Shown piece by piece: positions 23,473 through 36,605 of a DNA stretch of 64,000 nucleotides (positions are counted from its first letter, which is position 1; each line of letters begins with the position of its first letter). The notes below the pieces were generated by a model that saw only the letters and a program-made list of their open reading frames with translations, searched no databases and was not told the DNA's origin. The stretch covers positions 14,823,770 to 14,887,769 of the forward strand of contig NC_080070.1 in NCBI RefSeq assembly GCF_949987535.1, in the 5' to 3' direction. Position numbers and translations under genes: made by a program. The stretch is from Balaenoptera acutorostrata. Lineage: Eukaryota > Chordata > Mammalia > Artiodactyla > Balaenopteridae.

Positions 23473-24184
23473 CTGAAATCGGCCGTGGTGGTATTATTTA
23501 CACCAGAAGAGTCACAAATGCTATAGATCAGGGATGATTTCCTCCCCAGAAGGCCATTTACCAGCAGGCAAGGACAAGGCCACAGAAGATAAAGGCAGGG
23601 ACCTCCAAGCTGTGCAGAGATCTGGGAACAGAATGCAGCAGGGAGCAGGGATCGAGGAGGCCAAATCCCCCGTGACCTTGCAAGCCACCTTGAGGAGCTG
23701 GGGATGGAGGCTTCAAAGGACTTTAGGAGGGGTGATCATCCTCTCAAAAGTGGGGAGTGTTGTCTGGCTGGAGCCCGGCCGAACTAGAGTCTGCTGCGCT
23801 AGATGGGCTCGCTCACCGTGCAGGAGGCACATTCCGTGAGAAAAGGTGACTAGTGCAGCTTCCGACATGCTGAGTTTGCGATGTCTGGTCTATGAGAACC
23901 GGGGGAGAATATCCAGTAGACAACTGGCTGTTTAAAGGAAGCTTCAGAGGCATCTGGGCTGAGGCCCTTGGCTGGACACCATCGACGTGGGGATAATAGT
24001 GAAACCTTTAGGGCGTGTGAGCTCACCAAGGAGAGTGTCTAGAGTGGAAAGATCAACAGGCAGAGGATGCAGCAAAGGGGAGAAGCAAGGTGCAGATGGA
24101 AAAGGAGTGTAGGGAGAGGCTCATCCAGAGAATCTCTTTTGAGAACCAAGCATGATGGAAGGCAAAGGAGAAGAGTGTCTCAAT

Positions 24185-24547
24185 AAGTAGGAGAGGGACT
24201 TCCCTGGTGGCACAGTAGTTACAAATCCGCCTGCCAATGCAGGGGACACGGGTTCAATCCCTGGTCTGGGAAGATCCCACATGCCGTGGAGCAACTAAGC
24301 CCATGAGCCACAGCTACTGAAGCCCGCGTGCCGCAACTACTGAAGCCCACGCACCTAGAGCCCTTGCTCCGCAACAAGAGAAACCACTGCAGTGAGAAGC
24401 CCACGCACCACAGTGAAGAGTAGCCTCTGCTCGCTGCAACTACAGAAAGCCTGTGCGCAGCAACGAAGACCCAACGCAGCGAAATAAATAAATAAATAAA
24501 TAAAAAAGAAAGATTCGATTAACATGAAAAATAAAAAAGCAGGAGAG
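24185..24547 (+). mobile_element. CHR-type SINE, sense, with extra tail sequence
   Basis: The head 'gggacttccctggtggcaca' begins near 24195. The body carries several 'gccgcaactactgaagccc'-like units and an AAATAAATAAATAAATAAA tail. The tail continues through 'gattcgattaacatg' before a second A-rich run. Near-perfect direct repeats 'aagtaggagag' (24185-24195) and 'aagcaggagag' (24537-24547) enclose the extra sequence, so it probably came in with the SINE. Confidence 0.88.
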
Positions 24548-25465
24548 AGGGAGAAAAGGAAGAAGGAGGGGGAGACCTGGAAAGAGGGGAGCAGAGCACA
24601 GGCAGTCAACCCCCAGCCCCCAGAAACCACTGAGAGGACCCCCAGATTCTTTTAAATAAAAAGAAGGAAATCCTGCTTCCTGCCAGAGAAGCACTAAAAT
24701 CTTCTATGTAATTGTCAAAAAAAATCTAGGGATTTGTTCTACATATTAAGGCAAAGGGGAACCAAAATGAGAAGGAAGACCTAAAATTAGACTCACCAGA
24801 AAGTGATGTGTGTCAGCAGATGGCAGGGGACAGACCCTCCTGGTGCTGGAGCTGAGTTATGGTGTCAGGGACTCTGGAGAAGGACTCATCCTTCTACCCC
24901 ATGACCAGCAGCATTTGTGTCCCAGGCCCAGGAATGAGGCTTGACCACCCCAAAAGGGAAGGCCTTGGGCAGCTGGGCTCCTCCCAGATGTGGCAGGGAC
25001 CCTCTCTAAATCCATCTGAGAAAGTGGACCTGGTGATTTCAACCAGCACTGCTGGAGGATGTGACCACAGGTTGACCCATGAGCTGGACCGGGGCAATGG
25101 GAGGCTCCTTACCACCTCCTCTGTCCTTGGAATGTTTTGTCCACTGTTCCCACACTAAGAGCTCTTTCAAGGATACAGCCTTGAGACAGTAAGGTGTTGC
25201 TGAAACCATCTGGACTGAATATGTAAATGAGCCCCGTTAAGGCTTCTCTATAAACTTGAGATTCTGGTGGGCTGGTGTGGAGACATACTGGTCCTGCAGA
25301 GCCCAAGACAAGCCTTGCGGGTAAGTTCCTTCGTTTATTCACCCTGCTACCTACCAATCTGCTTCTTTCTTCAGTCTCTCTTTGCCCTCCATGTACCAGA
25401 AACAACAGACACAGAAAAGAAACAGGCATAAATGAAGAAAATATACAGAAGTGAGGCAATATAAA
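24548..25465. other. Non-coding stretch with one CTCF-like motif
   Basis: No exon or clear repeat recognised apart from the CTCF-like motif at 24813-24828. The 99-codon ORF (24859-25158) has no recognised similarity. Confidence 0.4.
24813..24828 (+). promoter_or_regulatory. CTCF-like motif
   Basis: The run tcagcagatggcaggg fits the CTCF core, in the same orientation as the one at 14387. Motif only. Confidence 0.4.
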
Positions 25466-25700
25466 ATAAAAGTTAAGAACGTGGATTCCTGAACCAAACT
25501 CTTCGGGTTTGAATCCTGGTTCTACTAATTATTTGCTTGGATAATTTACTTCACTGAGCCTCAGTTTCCTCATCTATAAAAGGGGGATAATGAAGAAATA
25601 CACCTCATGGAGTTATTGTGAGGATTAAATAAGGAAATACAGGTGAATGTCCAGAACAAATCCTGGTATATAGCTGGAGCTATCAATGATTATGATTGCC
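25465..25700 (+). repeat. MIR-type SINE, sense
   Basis: A nearly complete MIR: 'agttaagaacgtggattcct', 'gggtttgaatcctggttcta', 'ctcagtttcctcatctataa', 'gagttattgtgaggattaaa'. Confidence 0.88.
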
Positions 25701-25714
25701 TGAACTCAGGTGTG

Positions 25715-26215
25715 GTAACTGTGGAGATGCAAAGGGGGGGATGGGTGAACGCACTGGGGGGAAATCTGCAGGGCTTGGTGATGGATGGTTTAAGGGAGAG
25801 GGAGGAGTACAGGCTGATCCACAAGTTTCTGGCATGAAACCTCGCTCCCCGCTGGAGAAGATGCAGTTGGAGGGTGCCCAGAAATGAGCAGATAAGACGT
25901 ATAATGAGTTGGTGGGACAGGCTAGGCTTGCGGCCAGGGCAACTGGGAAACCTCCTGGGCTCTGAGATCGGGTCCAGATGAAAGCAGTGTTGAGAAAGTT
26001 GTTCTAGGACGTGTGTGCTGTGAATAAAAGGAGTGGAGAGGGAGGCCAGTAAGTAAGGACCTGGGCTTAATTCAGGGCAGTGAGAATGGTGAGGAGGGAC
26101 TGAGAGATTTTGAAGAAATATTTGGCAGCCCATGGAGATAAAGAAGAGAGAATCAAAGGTGCAATGAGAGATGAATGGTGCCAGTGTTCCAGAAAAGGAC
26201 AGGTGGAGAGATGAG
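25715..26215 (-). repeat. L2 internal fragment, antisense
   Basis: Purine-rich sequence ending in 'gagagatgaatggtgccagt' with blocks such as 'ttggtgatggatggtttaag' and 'gtttctggcatgaaacc', similar to the antisense L2 3' region. The 184-codon minus-strand ORF (25690-26244) is this repeat read in its sense direction; it has no intact LINE reverse-transcriptase motif. Confidence 0.5.
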
Positions 26216-26222
26216 GCTACTT

Positions 26223-26671
26223 CTTTTTTTTTTTTTTTATACATTTATTTATTTTATTTTATTTATTTTTGGCTGCTTTGGGTCTTTATTGCTGTGTGAG
26301 GGCTTTCTCTAGATGCAGTGAGCAGGGGCTACTCTTCGTTGCGGTGCGTAGGCTTCTCATTACGGTGGCTTCTTTTGCTGCGGAGCACGGGCTCTAGGCA
26401 TGCGGGCTTCAGTAGTTGTGGCACGCAGGCTCAGTAGTTGTGGCACGCAGGCTCAGTAGTTGTGGCACGCAGGCTCAGTAGTTGTGGCTCACAGGCTCTA
26501 GAGCGCAGGCTCAGTAGTTGTGGCTCGCGGGCTCTAGAGCGCAGGCTCAGTAGTTGTGGCGCACGGGCTTAGTTGTTCCGTGGCATGTGGGATCTTCCCG
26601 GACCAGGGATTAAACCCGCGTGCCCTGCATTGGCAGGAGGATTCTTAACCACTGTGCCACCAGGGAAGTCC
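26223..26671 (-). mobile_element. CHR-type SINE, antisense, with expanded internal repeats
   Basis: Longer than its relatives because a 22-bp unit starting cagtagttgtggcacgc is present three times in exact tandem (26410-26431, 26432-26453, 26454-26475), followed by further diverged units. The head ends 'ccaccagggaagtcc'. Confidence 0.9.
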
Positions 26672-27367
26672 AAGGCTGTTCCTGATAATGTTTTTGAATG
26701 ACGACAGGGCTCTCAGACAGAAATGTCCACTAGACAATAGACATAGTTACAGAATTGGAACTAGGATCTAAGGTCCAGACTGGTTGCCAAATGAGCTGCA
26801 TGCTAGGTAATTGAGGGTGATTCTATCTTTCACATGCGGATTCACAATCTTCCAAAAACGAGAATATAGCAACATACACTTAACATTCAATTGGCATTCA
26901 CTAGTCAAACTGCACTCAACATAACCAATCTTTGAAAATTCAGAAGTTTCCTTTAGGTTCTTGACATGCTTCAGGGTTACCATTAGGAACATTAATTATG
27001 GTTGGTTTGAAACAACTTTATTTGAAAGAGAACTACCATGGTTTGGGGAAATGTCCTCTTTGAACCCCGATATATGAAATGTACAAAGACACTGATCTCC
27101 CACTTTGAGGGTTCCTATTCTCACACCTCTCAAAATTTACAGATTCTTTTTCAGTGTTAGAACAACTGACTAACATTTTATTTTCTGCCTTTGCTTTCCC
27201 CACATATCTCAGAAGCCATATGGTAGGCAGCTAATAATGTGGTTTGCAGAACAATATACCTGGCTGCCCCTGTTCACAGCCCACGGAAAACTTGGCTCCA
27301 CCCACTCAGTCTCCCTCGTCTCTCCCTGGTTTTCCTCCCCTGCTGACAATTCACTTCTCCCCCTCTG

Positions 27368-27700
27368 CTAGCTTCCATTTCTTTTTTTTTTTTTTTAAGT
27401 TTAATTTTTTAAATTTATTTATGGCTGTGTTGGGTCTTCGTTTCTGTGCCAGGGCTCTCTCTAGTTGCGGCAAGTGGGGGCCACTCTTCATCGCGGTGCG
27501 CGGGCCTCTCACTGTCGCAGCCTCTCTTGCTGCGGAGCACAGGCTCCAGACGTGCAGGCTCAGTAGTTGTGGCTCACGGGCCTAGTTGCTCCGTGGCATG
27601 TGGGATCTTCCCAGACCAGGGCTCGAACCCGTGTCCCCTGCACTGGCAGGCAGACTCTCAACCACTGCGCCACCAGGGAAGCCCCTAGCTTCCATTTCTT
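27368..27700 (-). mobile_element. CHR-type SINE, antisense, with perfect 16-bp target-site duplication
   Basis: The body 27384-27684 is antisense. Direct repeats 'ctagcttccatttctt' lie at 27368-27383 and 27685-27700. Full-length and only slightly diverged. Confidence 0.96.
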
Positions 27701-29178
27701 ATCTTCCTCCCCTTTAATGCCTTTTTTCTCTTCCTGCTTCAGCAACTTCTTCCTTTCCCTCTGGCTCACTTGTCTTCTCAATTTGTCTGCTCATCTGTCT
27801 TCTCCCCTACAGAGCTCAGAGATTCAGAACAGCACTTGCTGGAATCGCATTGTCTGAGCAATGACTGCCCTCCCTGACTTCTGTCTGTTAAAAAAAAAAA
27901 AAAAAAATCCTCATCATCCAAGCTTCATGACTGCCTGGATTCCAGATAAACTAAGATTTATTGTGTGTACACAATGGCGACCCCCAGGCTACACACTTTG
28001 AATGCAATTCACAGATGATTGAGAAGAGTTGAAGCAAGTAGTCTCTTTGTTTTATCTGGAAAACATTATTTTTATAATTATTGAAGAAGATAATAAGCAG
28101 AATCAAATTAATGCTTCGCAGGGCCAGAGCCGTGGTTGAGGTCAAAAGAGTCACTGGGAGGGCAGCGTGGCCCTTCTTGGAAAGCTTGACTACTGTGTCC
28201 ACTGTATCCTCTGTTGTGAGTGGCCCCAGGAGACTGCAGAGCGACCCACTGACCATGTGGGAGCCTTCATTTCCTGACCCTTGCCTTAACTCTTCTCTCT
28301 TTCCCTCCATTCCCCACAAGGCCAAACAGCAAACAAGAAGGTCAAGAGCTGGGAGATTTGTTTGGAATAGAAAAGGATGGCCAAGGAGAGGGAAAAAACT
28401 TTCATAATGGGTTACTTTCTACCCAACCAGCTGAATCACTACATGCTTAACTTTATTTGTTAAGATGGACAGAATACTAGGACTTTGGAATGGTTCATTC
28501 CATCAATTCGAGCTTTTTAAAAACGAAACAAGATGATATTATGTAAGAATCAATGTGGGGTAAATGGCTAATACTGTCAGGCCAACATCCTTGGCTGACC
28601 TCAGAATAATCAATTCAGGCATAAACAACCTCGGGGGAGAAGTTTCCCGGGTCAGTCACCCCTAACTATGTTCCTTCAAAGTTGAGAACAAGACACTGAA
28701 TTCGGCCCTTTACTTACTAAACTGATGTTCTGTGGTTCCAAATACTCATTTTGTTCCAGATAGATATGGCTTTTCCTCAAAGCTTCTGTTAGGAATAGAG
28801 AGACAGACCAAGAAAAAAGAACTCTTTTCAATAACTACCATGTCTTGGTGGGGTTTCTTTCTGCTTATGTCTAAGACTCACTAGTTACATGCTAATAGTA
28901 TTTTTCACATTGAAATTTGTGTGTTAAATGTTGAATTTTTCATTGACATTAGGATTGGGCTGAGTCTATATCATGAGAACATATCTTACTAATTCGGTTA
29001 GTTCATTTAAAACTCCTGGATACTGTGTCGACATGATGTCAAGCAACAAGTTTAACCGAGTTTAACATCAATAGATACAACCTTTGAAAACCTAAAATAC
29101 ACGCATTGCATTAGGAGTTGCCTGTTCTTTATCCCAATAGTCATTAGAGGCTACAGTCAAAATCTGAAACTCTTTCTT
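27701..29178. other. Unique non-coding sequence
   Basis: Nothing recognised apart from an A-tract at 27890-27907. ORFs at 27951-28325 (minus) and 28081-28407 (plus) overlap on opposite strands and have no known relatives. Confidence 0.4.
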
Positions 29179-29514
29179 AAAAAAATTAATAGGGGCTTCC
29201 CTGGTGGCGCAGTGGTTGAGCGTCTGCCTGCCAATGCAGGGGACACGGGTTCGAGCCCTGGTCTGGGAGGATCCCACATGCCGCGGAGCAAGTGAGCCCG
29301 TGAGCCACAATTACTGAGCCTGCGCGTCTGGAGCCTGTGCTCCGCAACAAGAGAGGCCGCGATGGTGAGAGGCCCGCGCACCGCGATGAAGAGTGGTCCC
29401 CACTTGCCACAACTAGAGAAAGCCCTCACACAGAAACGAAGACTCAACACAGTCATAAATAAATAAATAAATAAATAAAAGAACGTGAATTTCAAAAAAA
29501 AAAAAAATTAATAG
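29179..29514 (+). mobile_element. CHR-type SINE, sense, with extra tail sequence and 14-bp target-site duplication
   Basis: The body starts 29193 ('gggcttccctggtggcgcag'). After the AAATAAATAAATAAATAAAA tail comes 'gaacgtgaatttc' and a second poly(A). Direct repeats 'aaaaaaattaatag' lie at 29179-29192 and 29501-29514. It inserted at the boundary of the L1 remnant that follows. Confidence 0.95.
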
Positions 29515-30085
29515 ACTTTATTTTTAGGACAGTTTTAGAAGTTTAGAAATTTTACAGATAAATAAGCAGAAAATACAGAGAGTTCCCATTATTACCCCCT
29601 CCCCAGTCTCCTCTATTATTAACATCTTACCTTAGTGTAGTACGTTGTACAATTGACAAGCCAATATTGATACATTATTATAAACTAAAGTCCACAGTTT
29701 ATACTAGGGTTCACCCTTTGTGTTTGTACATTCTGTGGGTTTTGACAAATGTGTAGTGACATGTATCCACCATTATAGTATCAGAGAGAATAGATTCACT
29801 GCCCTAAAAATCCCCTGTGCTCTACTTTTTCATCCCTCCCTCCCCCTGTATCCCTGGAAACCACTGATCTATTTAATGTCTCCATAGGCTTGCCTACTCG
29901 AGAATGTCATATTGTTGGAATTATATAGCATGTGGCCTTTTCAGACTGGCTTCTTTCATTTAGCAATGTGCATTTAAGGTCTTGCATGTCTTTCTGTGGC
30001 TTGATATCTCATTTGGTTTAATCACTGAATGATATTCCATTGTATGGATGTACCACAGTTTGTTTATCCATTCTGTTTTGTATTA
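29515..30085 (-). mobile_element. Old L1 3' end, antisense
   Basis: Antisense L1 landmarks: 'ccctgtatccctggaaacca', 'tggccttttcagactggctt', 'tcactgaatgatattccatt' and 'gtatggatgtaccacagttt'. It is more diverged than the L1s at 46345 and 55022. Confidence 0.78.
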
Positions 30086-32600
30086 TTATATACCTCCCAT
30101 GTGCTCTATATTCTACCTAGTTCTAAGAGGGTTACCAAAAATTTCTAAAATAGCTTTATTTTCAAGTTTAGTCTAATTATGACAATAAGACATACGTTAG
30201 ACAAAATAATATAAAAGTATATTTGAAAGCATTGCAGTATATGGTTTGCACCAAACGAATGTGTTCTATAAAGTGATGTTTTCAGAGAAATATGAGTCTC
30301 TTGAAATTAGGAACATTTTTTGTATATATGTGTATATGCATTCATCAGATTCTCAAAGGGATACGTTACACCTCCTCCCAATAGTAAGAAGCATTGTAGA
30401 GATGAGGAGGGTGCAAATAATCACCACTGGCACTTACAGATGGAGAGGAGCTAGTGAAGGTGGTAGGGCTTGATCTAAAAACTGAAGGGTGATGGTAGGA
30501 CCTGGTTTGGTGGAGCAAGCAGCATATAGCAAGAGTAGAAGTAGAAAAGCCAGATGGGGCTGTGAAATAGGGAGGAAGAATAGATCTACTTTGAACTGGG
30601 AAGGGATGAGAAGTAAGATTGGCTAAGAAAGAGAAGTCCTTCAAAGTCCAGGAGTTACTTAATTTGGGATTATAAGCTGTAAAATGTCATGTTCACCCCA
30701 AATAGAAAGTGTCCCATGCCAACTGTTAGTTGGCACACAACACACACGCGAGATATCCAGAAGAATACAGCTTCCTGCTTCCCTTTGCCACATCTGTGGG
30801 GAGAAATTCCCCTGTAGAAGGGCTTTAGATAGCAAGTCCATATGAAACCATGAACCCTGATCAGGAAGGAAGGGTAGAGGGGAAAGGAGGGATGGTTCCC
30901 TTCTGATAAGTCAGCTTCATCTCAGCACTTGACTCTGAAAAATTTTGCTCATTTTCACCTCTACAGCATGTATGAGAAAATGCTCTGCAAACTGTAAAGC
31001 ACTTTTAAATGTTCCCGCTCTTAATGCTGTCCCATCTCATGTGAAATATGTTTCCTTTTCTTCTCTGCTTTTCTAAATCAAATCTATCCCTAAATGTTTG
31101 GCTCAACATTTAAGCTTTTCTCGACTATTTCAGCAGACTGTGATCTTTCCATCCCTTAAAAGTCAATAGAATTTATAATATGAATCTTTCATTCAGCCAG
31201 TATCACATACCACCTGGATATTATTTGTTTGTTCATTTCTTCTGGGTTTCTGTTTTGTCTTGCACTACAAGCTTGTGAGACAGAGGTGTTCACTGATGTA
31301 TGCCACGCACTAAAACAGTGTCTGGCACATAGTAGGTGTTCAATAAATACTTTTAAAATGTACCAATGACTAATAGGGTACCTGCAGGAATGTTTTATGA
31401 TATTTTTCTTCCTCAAGAAGTTTTAACTTATGCCATCCACCTGGTAGATAACCATTCGATTACATATGTAGAAACTGGTGATCTGATCTGACATCTTGCC
31501 TAGTTAGCCATGAATTAGGCAGGCTGCAGGCAAACAGCCCACATGACCCTTCTTGGTGTAAGTCAGATAATGTCGCATCAAACATTCACATCGGTCCTCT
31601 TTTCCTTTACTGTTTTGCCTTCTTTCTTATTTATGGTCTCTCATCTGAGCCTCAAATAATACCAAATGATGCTTACAAATTAAAAAGTGCATTTTCCAAG
31701 ACATCTCTTTTGGAGGAGAGGAGTGACAGTAATCCCTTCTCTCTTCCCTCATTCATCCTTTGCAGCAGACTTGACCTAGTAGCCAAAGCCCTGGCTCAGA
31801 GCAAACTCGGCTCCTATGACTGCGTAAGTAGATGAGGTGCCTGACCCCTCTCACTGCCCCACATCCCTGGTGGCTGAAGAGGACCAGCTAACCATTCATC
31901 CAACTTTGTTTCATGGAGTTCCTGAAGGATAACCACCTACGTGGCTATCACTGTTTTAATTTGTTTGTTTTGTCAATAAACTATACGTAGATCCTGGGCT
32001 AAGTTCTCTAGTAAATTGACCTAAAAGAGAGCGTCTTCAACCTCTGGGAACCTCAGAGAGAATAAAGACAAGAGTGGGTGATAACACAGGCCAGAAACCA
32101 ACCACCAAACAGATCATGGGTGAGGCTGGTTGGCTCTTTGGCCTTATAGGGATTGTATCTCTGCAGAATCTTGTGGAGCCATGGTCCAGGTCTCAGCCTT
32201 GTGGTTTTGGTAACTCTGATTTTTCAGTTTACCTAACAGTCATCAGGATCTGATAAGTTGATGCTTTCTAACCAAACCACAGACTAGCTTGGTTTTTTCC
32301 CCCAAATCACAGCACGAGTGTATTAGAGTGAGAGATCTACAATCCAAATATTTAGGTCCAGGGCACTTACCTTCTGATATACACAAAACTGGTAAATGAC
32401 ATTTCTAAAGAAGAGATAGCTTGCTAAGCATGGAATCAGAGTCTTGGGCTGCACTTGCTGTGGAGAATAGCATAGCCTGATACACACATTAGCCCTGCTT
32501 GGCTTTGGAAACTGCCTTCCCAGGGAAAAGAATATTATAATGTGGAGACACACAGACACACTCTTCCTCTTCACTTCTTTTTTCTAAATTTCATGAGAAC
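30086..32600. other. Non-coding stretch, mostly unrecognised
   Basis: An L2 3' end in sense orientation is visible near 31265-31350 ('agtgtctggcacatagtagg' then 'tgttcaataaatac'). Otherwise I recognise no exon, RNA gene or repeat. Confidence 0.45.
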
Positions 32601-33230
32601 TACCACCCATTTACATATGTCATTATAAAATGCATCTTTGTTTAGCATCTTTAAATCATACTTTAAATTGTTTTAATTCCAAAGTATGCAATCATTGCAA
32701 GAGATGGAAAAAAAAAAACCCACTCCAAAAATGAGTAAAGAAAAAGTTAGTAATCTCACATCTCCATTCCTGACCCTTGTCATACTAGATGTGGAAAGAC
32801 TGGGGTTAGCAGCCTTCTACACCTTTCACCAGGATCATACTAAGACACACAGCACAGTTAGGGACTTCCAAATTCTTTCTATACATGTGGGCTTATATGA
32901 GGCACCTTACTCTGAAACTTACTCTTCTCACTTGATATTTTGATGAATATAACTCAAACACGTTATCTTTTAATAGCTGCATCATATCCTCTGGTTTGGG
33001 GAGATATGCCCAGTGTCCTGCTTCAGTCAAGTCTAGTCTTTGGCCACTACAATCACAATAAAGTATTAAATAATAAATTGTTAAATACTTCTGTGCCTAT
33101 ATTGTTAGATATTGATATTTTTGCTTCTATAAACTGGATTCCCCAAATTGGGAATGCCTTTTTATAGAAATGGTAGTTCCAGTTCTATAAGCTGTTTTTC
33201 ATGAATTGCAGTGAATTTCATTGACCATTT
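32601..33230 (-). repeat. Probable ancient L1/HAL1 fragment, antisense
   Basis: Blocks such as 'acttactcttctcacttgat' and 'tctataaactggattcccca' resemble the antisense 3' part of old L1-type elements, like 8690-9110. Confidence 0.35.
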
Positions 33231-34482
33231 CTTAATGACACAAAGATAAGGACCTTATTTTTATCAGAAAAATCTATTTCCTCATTATATGAAGGGGCTG
33301 TTAAACAACGCGGTGGGGTATGGATTCTCATAAGACTTCTGCCACTTTAAGAGAAAGTCCCTGATTTAAGCATTTTGCCCTTTTCATAGCATCTGAGAAT
33401 GTCTGAGCTGGCCTAGCCCAGTGGGCACTTAATAAATATTCACTGAGTGTTGAATACATGAAGGTCATCTGGTTCAAGTTTCTCATTTCACAGATGGGGC
33501 AATCGAAGCCTAGAGGACTAAGTGAGGCACAGTTAAGGTGAAAGGGAAGGAAAAGTCCGAGCGATCTAAGTTGCAAAGAGATTCAGGAGCTTGGAGTAGG
33601 GAGGAGAGGACTTTGGGAGGTGACTGCCATGTGTACGGGATACACACATGCAAAGGTCAAGACGCAAGAAGACTTACAGAGTTTGTGCGGTTAGAACATA
33701 ATTCTTCTTTGAAGTTTTCTTGAGCGACAGCAGCCAGGGTTTAAATTTACCTTTCTTACTGTGATGATTTCTTGAGGCTGAACCTATGTTTCTTTGAACA
33801 TGACCCAGTGCAGAACTGGGCCCTTGGCGGTTCAGGGACTGTATGGTGGTCCTGTAACTTGCTCTCCTTCTCTTGGAGAAGATCCGTTTCCCAGCCCACT
33901 CTTGTTAGGTAGAGCCACGTGACTGAGTTGTAGCCCTTGGAGTGAGGATGGAAGACAGGGACACCACCCCTAGGCCTGGCCCACGAAAACCTCCCGTTGG
34001 GACCCTCCATTCTCTCCTGTCTGCCAGCTGGAAGCAAAGGGCTCTGAGGTCCCACACACTAGTGGGGGAAGCCTCGGTCCCTGCATCACTGCACGAAAGG
34101 TCACCTGCTGAACACCCACTCTGGACTGTTAGGAGAAATCAACTTCCATTGTGTTAGGTCATTGTTAGCTTTGATCTGTTACAGCAGGTGAGTGACGTAA
34201 CCGAGGCCATGGCTTCCACTGTACGTATTAGGGTTTCAGTTTGTTGTTTGTCTGGGTTTTTTAAAATGAATAACCAGATATGAAATCCAGAACCTGTATC
34301 AATCAATAGCGCCATCATTGTTACCCATTCTCTTAACATCCACTAACTCTTACAAATTTCATATAGAGACCTAAACCTCCCACCTAATCCATGAGAATGA
34401 ATGCACAGGAGCAAGGGGAAAAATGGTCTGACATTAAAAATGTTCCTTACTACCATGTAACTTAGTTTAGTTTGATCACAGT

Positions 34483-34803
34483 AAAAACTTGAGGGGCTTC
34501 CCTGGTGGCACAGTGGTTGAGAGTCTGCCTGCTAATGCGGGGGACGTGGGTTCGAGCCCTGGTCTGGGAAGATCCCACATGCCGCGGAGCAACTGGGCCC
34601 GTGAGCCACAACTACTGAGCCTGCGCGTCTGGAGCCTGTGCTCCGCAACAAGAGAGGCCGCGATAGTGAGAGGCCCGCGCACCGCAATGAAGAGTGGCCC
34701 CCGCTTGCCGCAACCAGAGGAAGCCCTCGCACAGAAACGAAGACCCAACACAGCCAAGAAATAAATAAATAAATAAATAATAATTAAAAAAAAAAAAACT
34801 TGA
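34483..34803 (+). mobile_element. CHR-type SINE, sense, with 10-bp target-site duplication
   Basis: The body 34493-34793 runs from 'ggggcttccctggtggcaca' to an AAATAAATAAATAAATAATAATT tail. Direct repeats 'aaaaacttga' lie at 34483-34492 and 34794-34803. Confidence 0.95.
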
Positions 34804-35759
34804 TTTCTTTTCTCCAGAACTTTAAGGAATCATTTCTCTTTTGGAGCACTTTTTGTCAATTGCTCTTGACAGGAGGGGAGGTTTTCTAAATAATTATTTC
34901 AGTTTTTCTTGCTTTAAAAGTAGGATAAAAGATAAATAGAAAACAGTTGGGGAGGAAAAAGAAAGGAGGATGAAAGGAAATTAGCAGGACTTGAATTGTT
35001 CCAGTTGTCAAAAATCATCAGCATGCTGTTAGTAGTAGTAGCAGAAGTAGGGGACGTTTGAATACTTCATCCAACCATGAAACCCAAAGGATCTTCCTGT
35101 CCCTACTTGCATTTTAAATTAAAACTCCACTGACTCTGTAGCTAAGACAAATTATTTAGTAAGCCTAAGATCTTGATGCAGCTGTTTGGGATAGAATGAT
35201 TGCCACGTGGTCACAGGTATGTGGGATAAAGGGGAAGTTATTGTAGAGAGATATGTACACTTGATGATGAGGAGGAAATGATGGAACATATAAACAGATG
35301 CCTTGGCACTTCACCCATGGGCCTAACTAACCATACTGTTCAGATTACGAAGCAGCAGTTAAAGCTCAGTGTCGGTCGAAGGAGGAATTGACCTAGAACT
35401 ACACATACAGACCTAAAAATACTCTAGAAAAAAAAATACTCTTACAGGATACAGTGAGCTGAGACCATAGTAAAAAGATCATCAAATCCTAGTCACTGGG
35501 TTGGCCATTTCATTAATAAAGAGATACTAAAAGTATAGGCATTTTCTGTAATTTCTCAAATTATTACAAAGCAGACCAAAAGGTGAGTCTGTATGTCTGG
35601 GGTGTGGGTGTGCTAAACCCGGTCAGAATGACACACCATCACCCCAAGGACCATCGTTCAGCATATAGGCAGGTGTCATGCATAGAGAGCTGGGGAGAGG
35701 GGTTAAGTCTTCTTTTGATAATAGTTTACAAGGTAGGATTGACCTGGACTCGAAACCTT

Positions 35760-36200
35760 ATAGCTTTTGTTTCCCAACCCTTCCTTTCCATTTTTCACTC
35801 TCTACCAACTTGGACTCCTGCTCGAAAATATTCAGTGCTTCTCCATGGCTTCTAGAAATAGAGTTGAACATCTCTGCTTGGCACTAAAGGCTGTCCCCAA
35901 TGCAGGCCCAATCTAACTGTCTACATGTATGTTGTATTCACTCTTGCCTAACCTCTGTCCCCTGTTGGGCAGGGCACTCTCCACTCAATGCACTACGTTC
36001 ATCCCTCCATTCTCAAACCTGAGCCTTTTCTCCCCACCTGTCCTCTTCCCTCCAGTCCAATCCTATGGTGCTCTGTGTACAGCTCAGCATTCTAAGGCCC
36101 CCCCATAGGTCTGGCTGCCCCTTTTCCAAGGGCAGGTGCACAGGACCATGTGCTTGGCTTGATGCTCTGCTGACACTGTCCTGAAATTCTCAATAATTTC
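35760..36200 (+). repeat. L2-like fragment, sense
   Basis: The C/T-rich sequence with 'cttctccatggcttctagaa' and 'cactcttgcctaacctctgt' resembles the L2 3' region upstream of its tail. Diverged. Confidence 0.45.
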
Positions 36201-36605
36201 TGAACCAGGGGCTCACATTTTCAGCTTGCCCTGGGCTCCACAAATTATGTCACCAGGCCTGTGGGTGGCAACTATTTGTGTGGACAACTCCAACACATTA
36301 CCTTGTGTTTTTATTTAATTAGAGTGAAGACAGAGCTTTCACACACCCAGAGCACTTTATGTGTACAAAACAATTTTACACGCATCGCCTCATCTAAACC
36401 ACCAGGCAAACCCAGGGAGTGAGGAGGCTGAGTTCCAGCAGCAGCTGTGGGTCTTTAGGCATTTCTGAATTGATTTGAAGCATTTTGGGGTTTTCCTTTT
36501 TATTTATGTTCATATTTTCCAGCTCCTCTTGCTCTGTAATGATTGTAATAATAAAAGTTCAGAGTAGCCTGCATGTTCACCGCTCTGGTGTGGCTTAACT
36601 GCCTC

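Noticed and set aside
25690..26244. 184-codon minus-strand ORF
   Set aside because: It lies on an antisense L2 fragment; no reverse-transcriptase or endonuclease motif is present.
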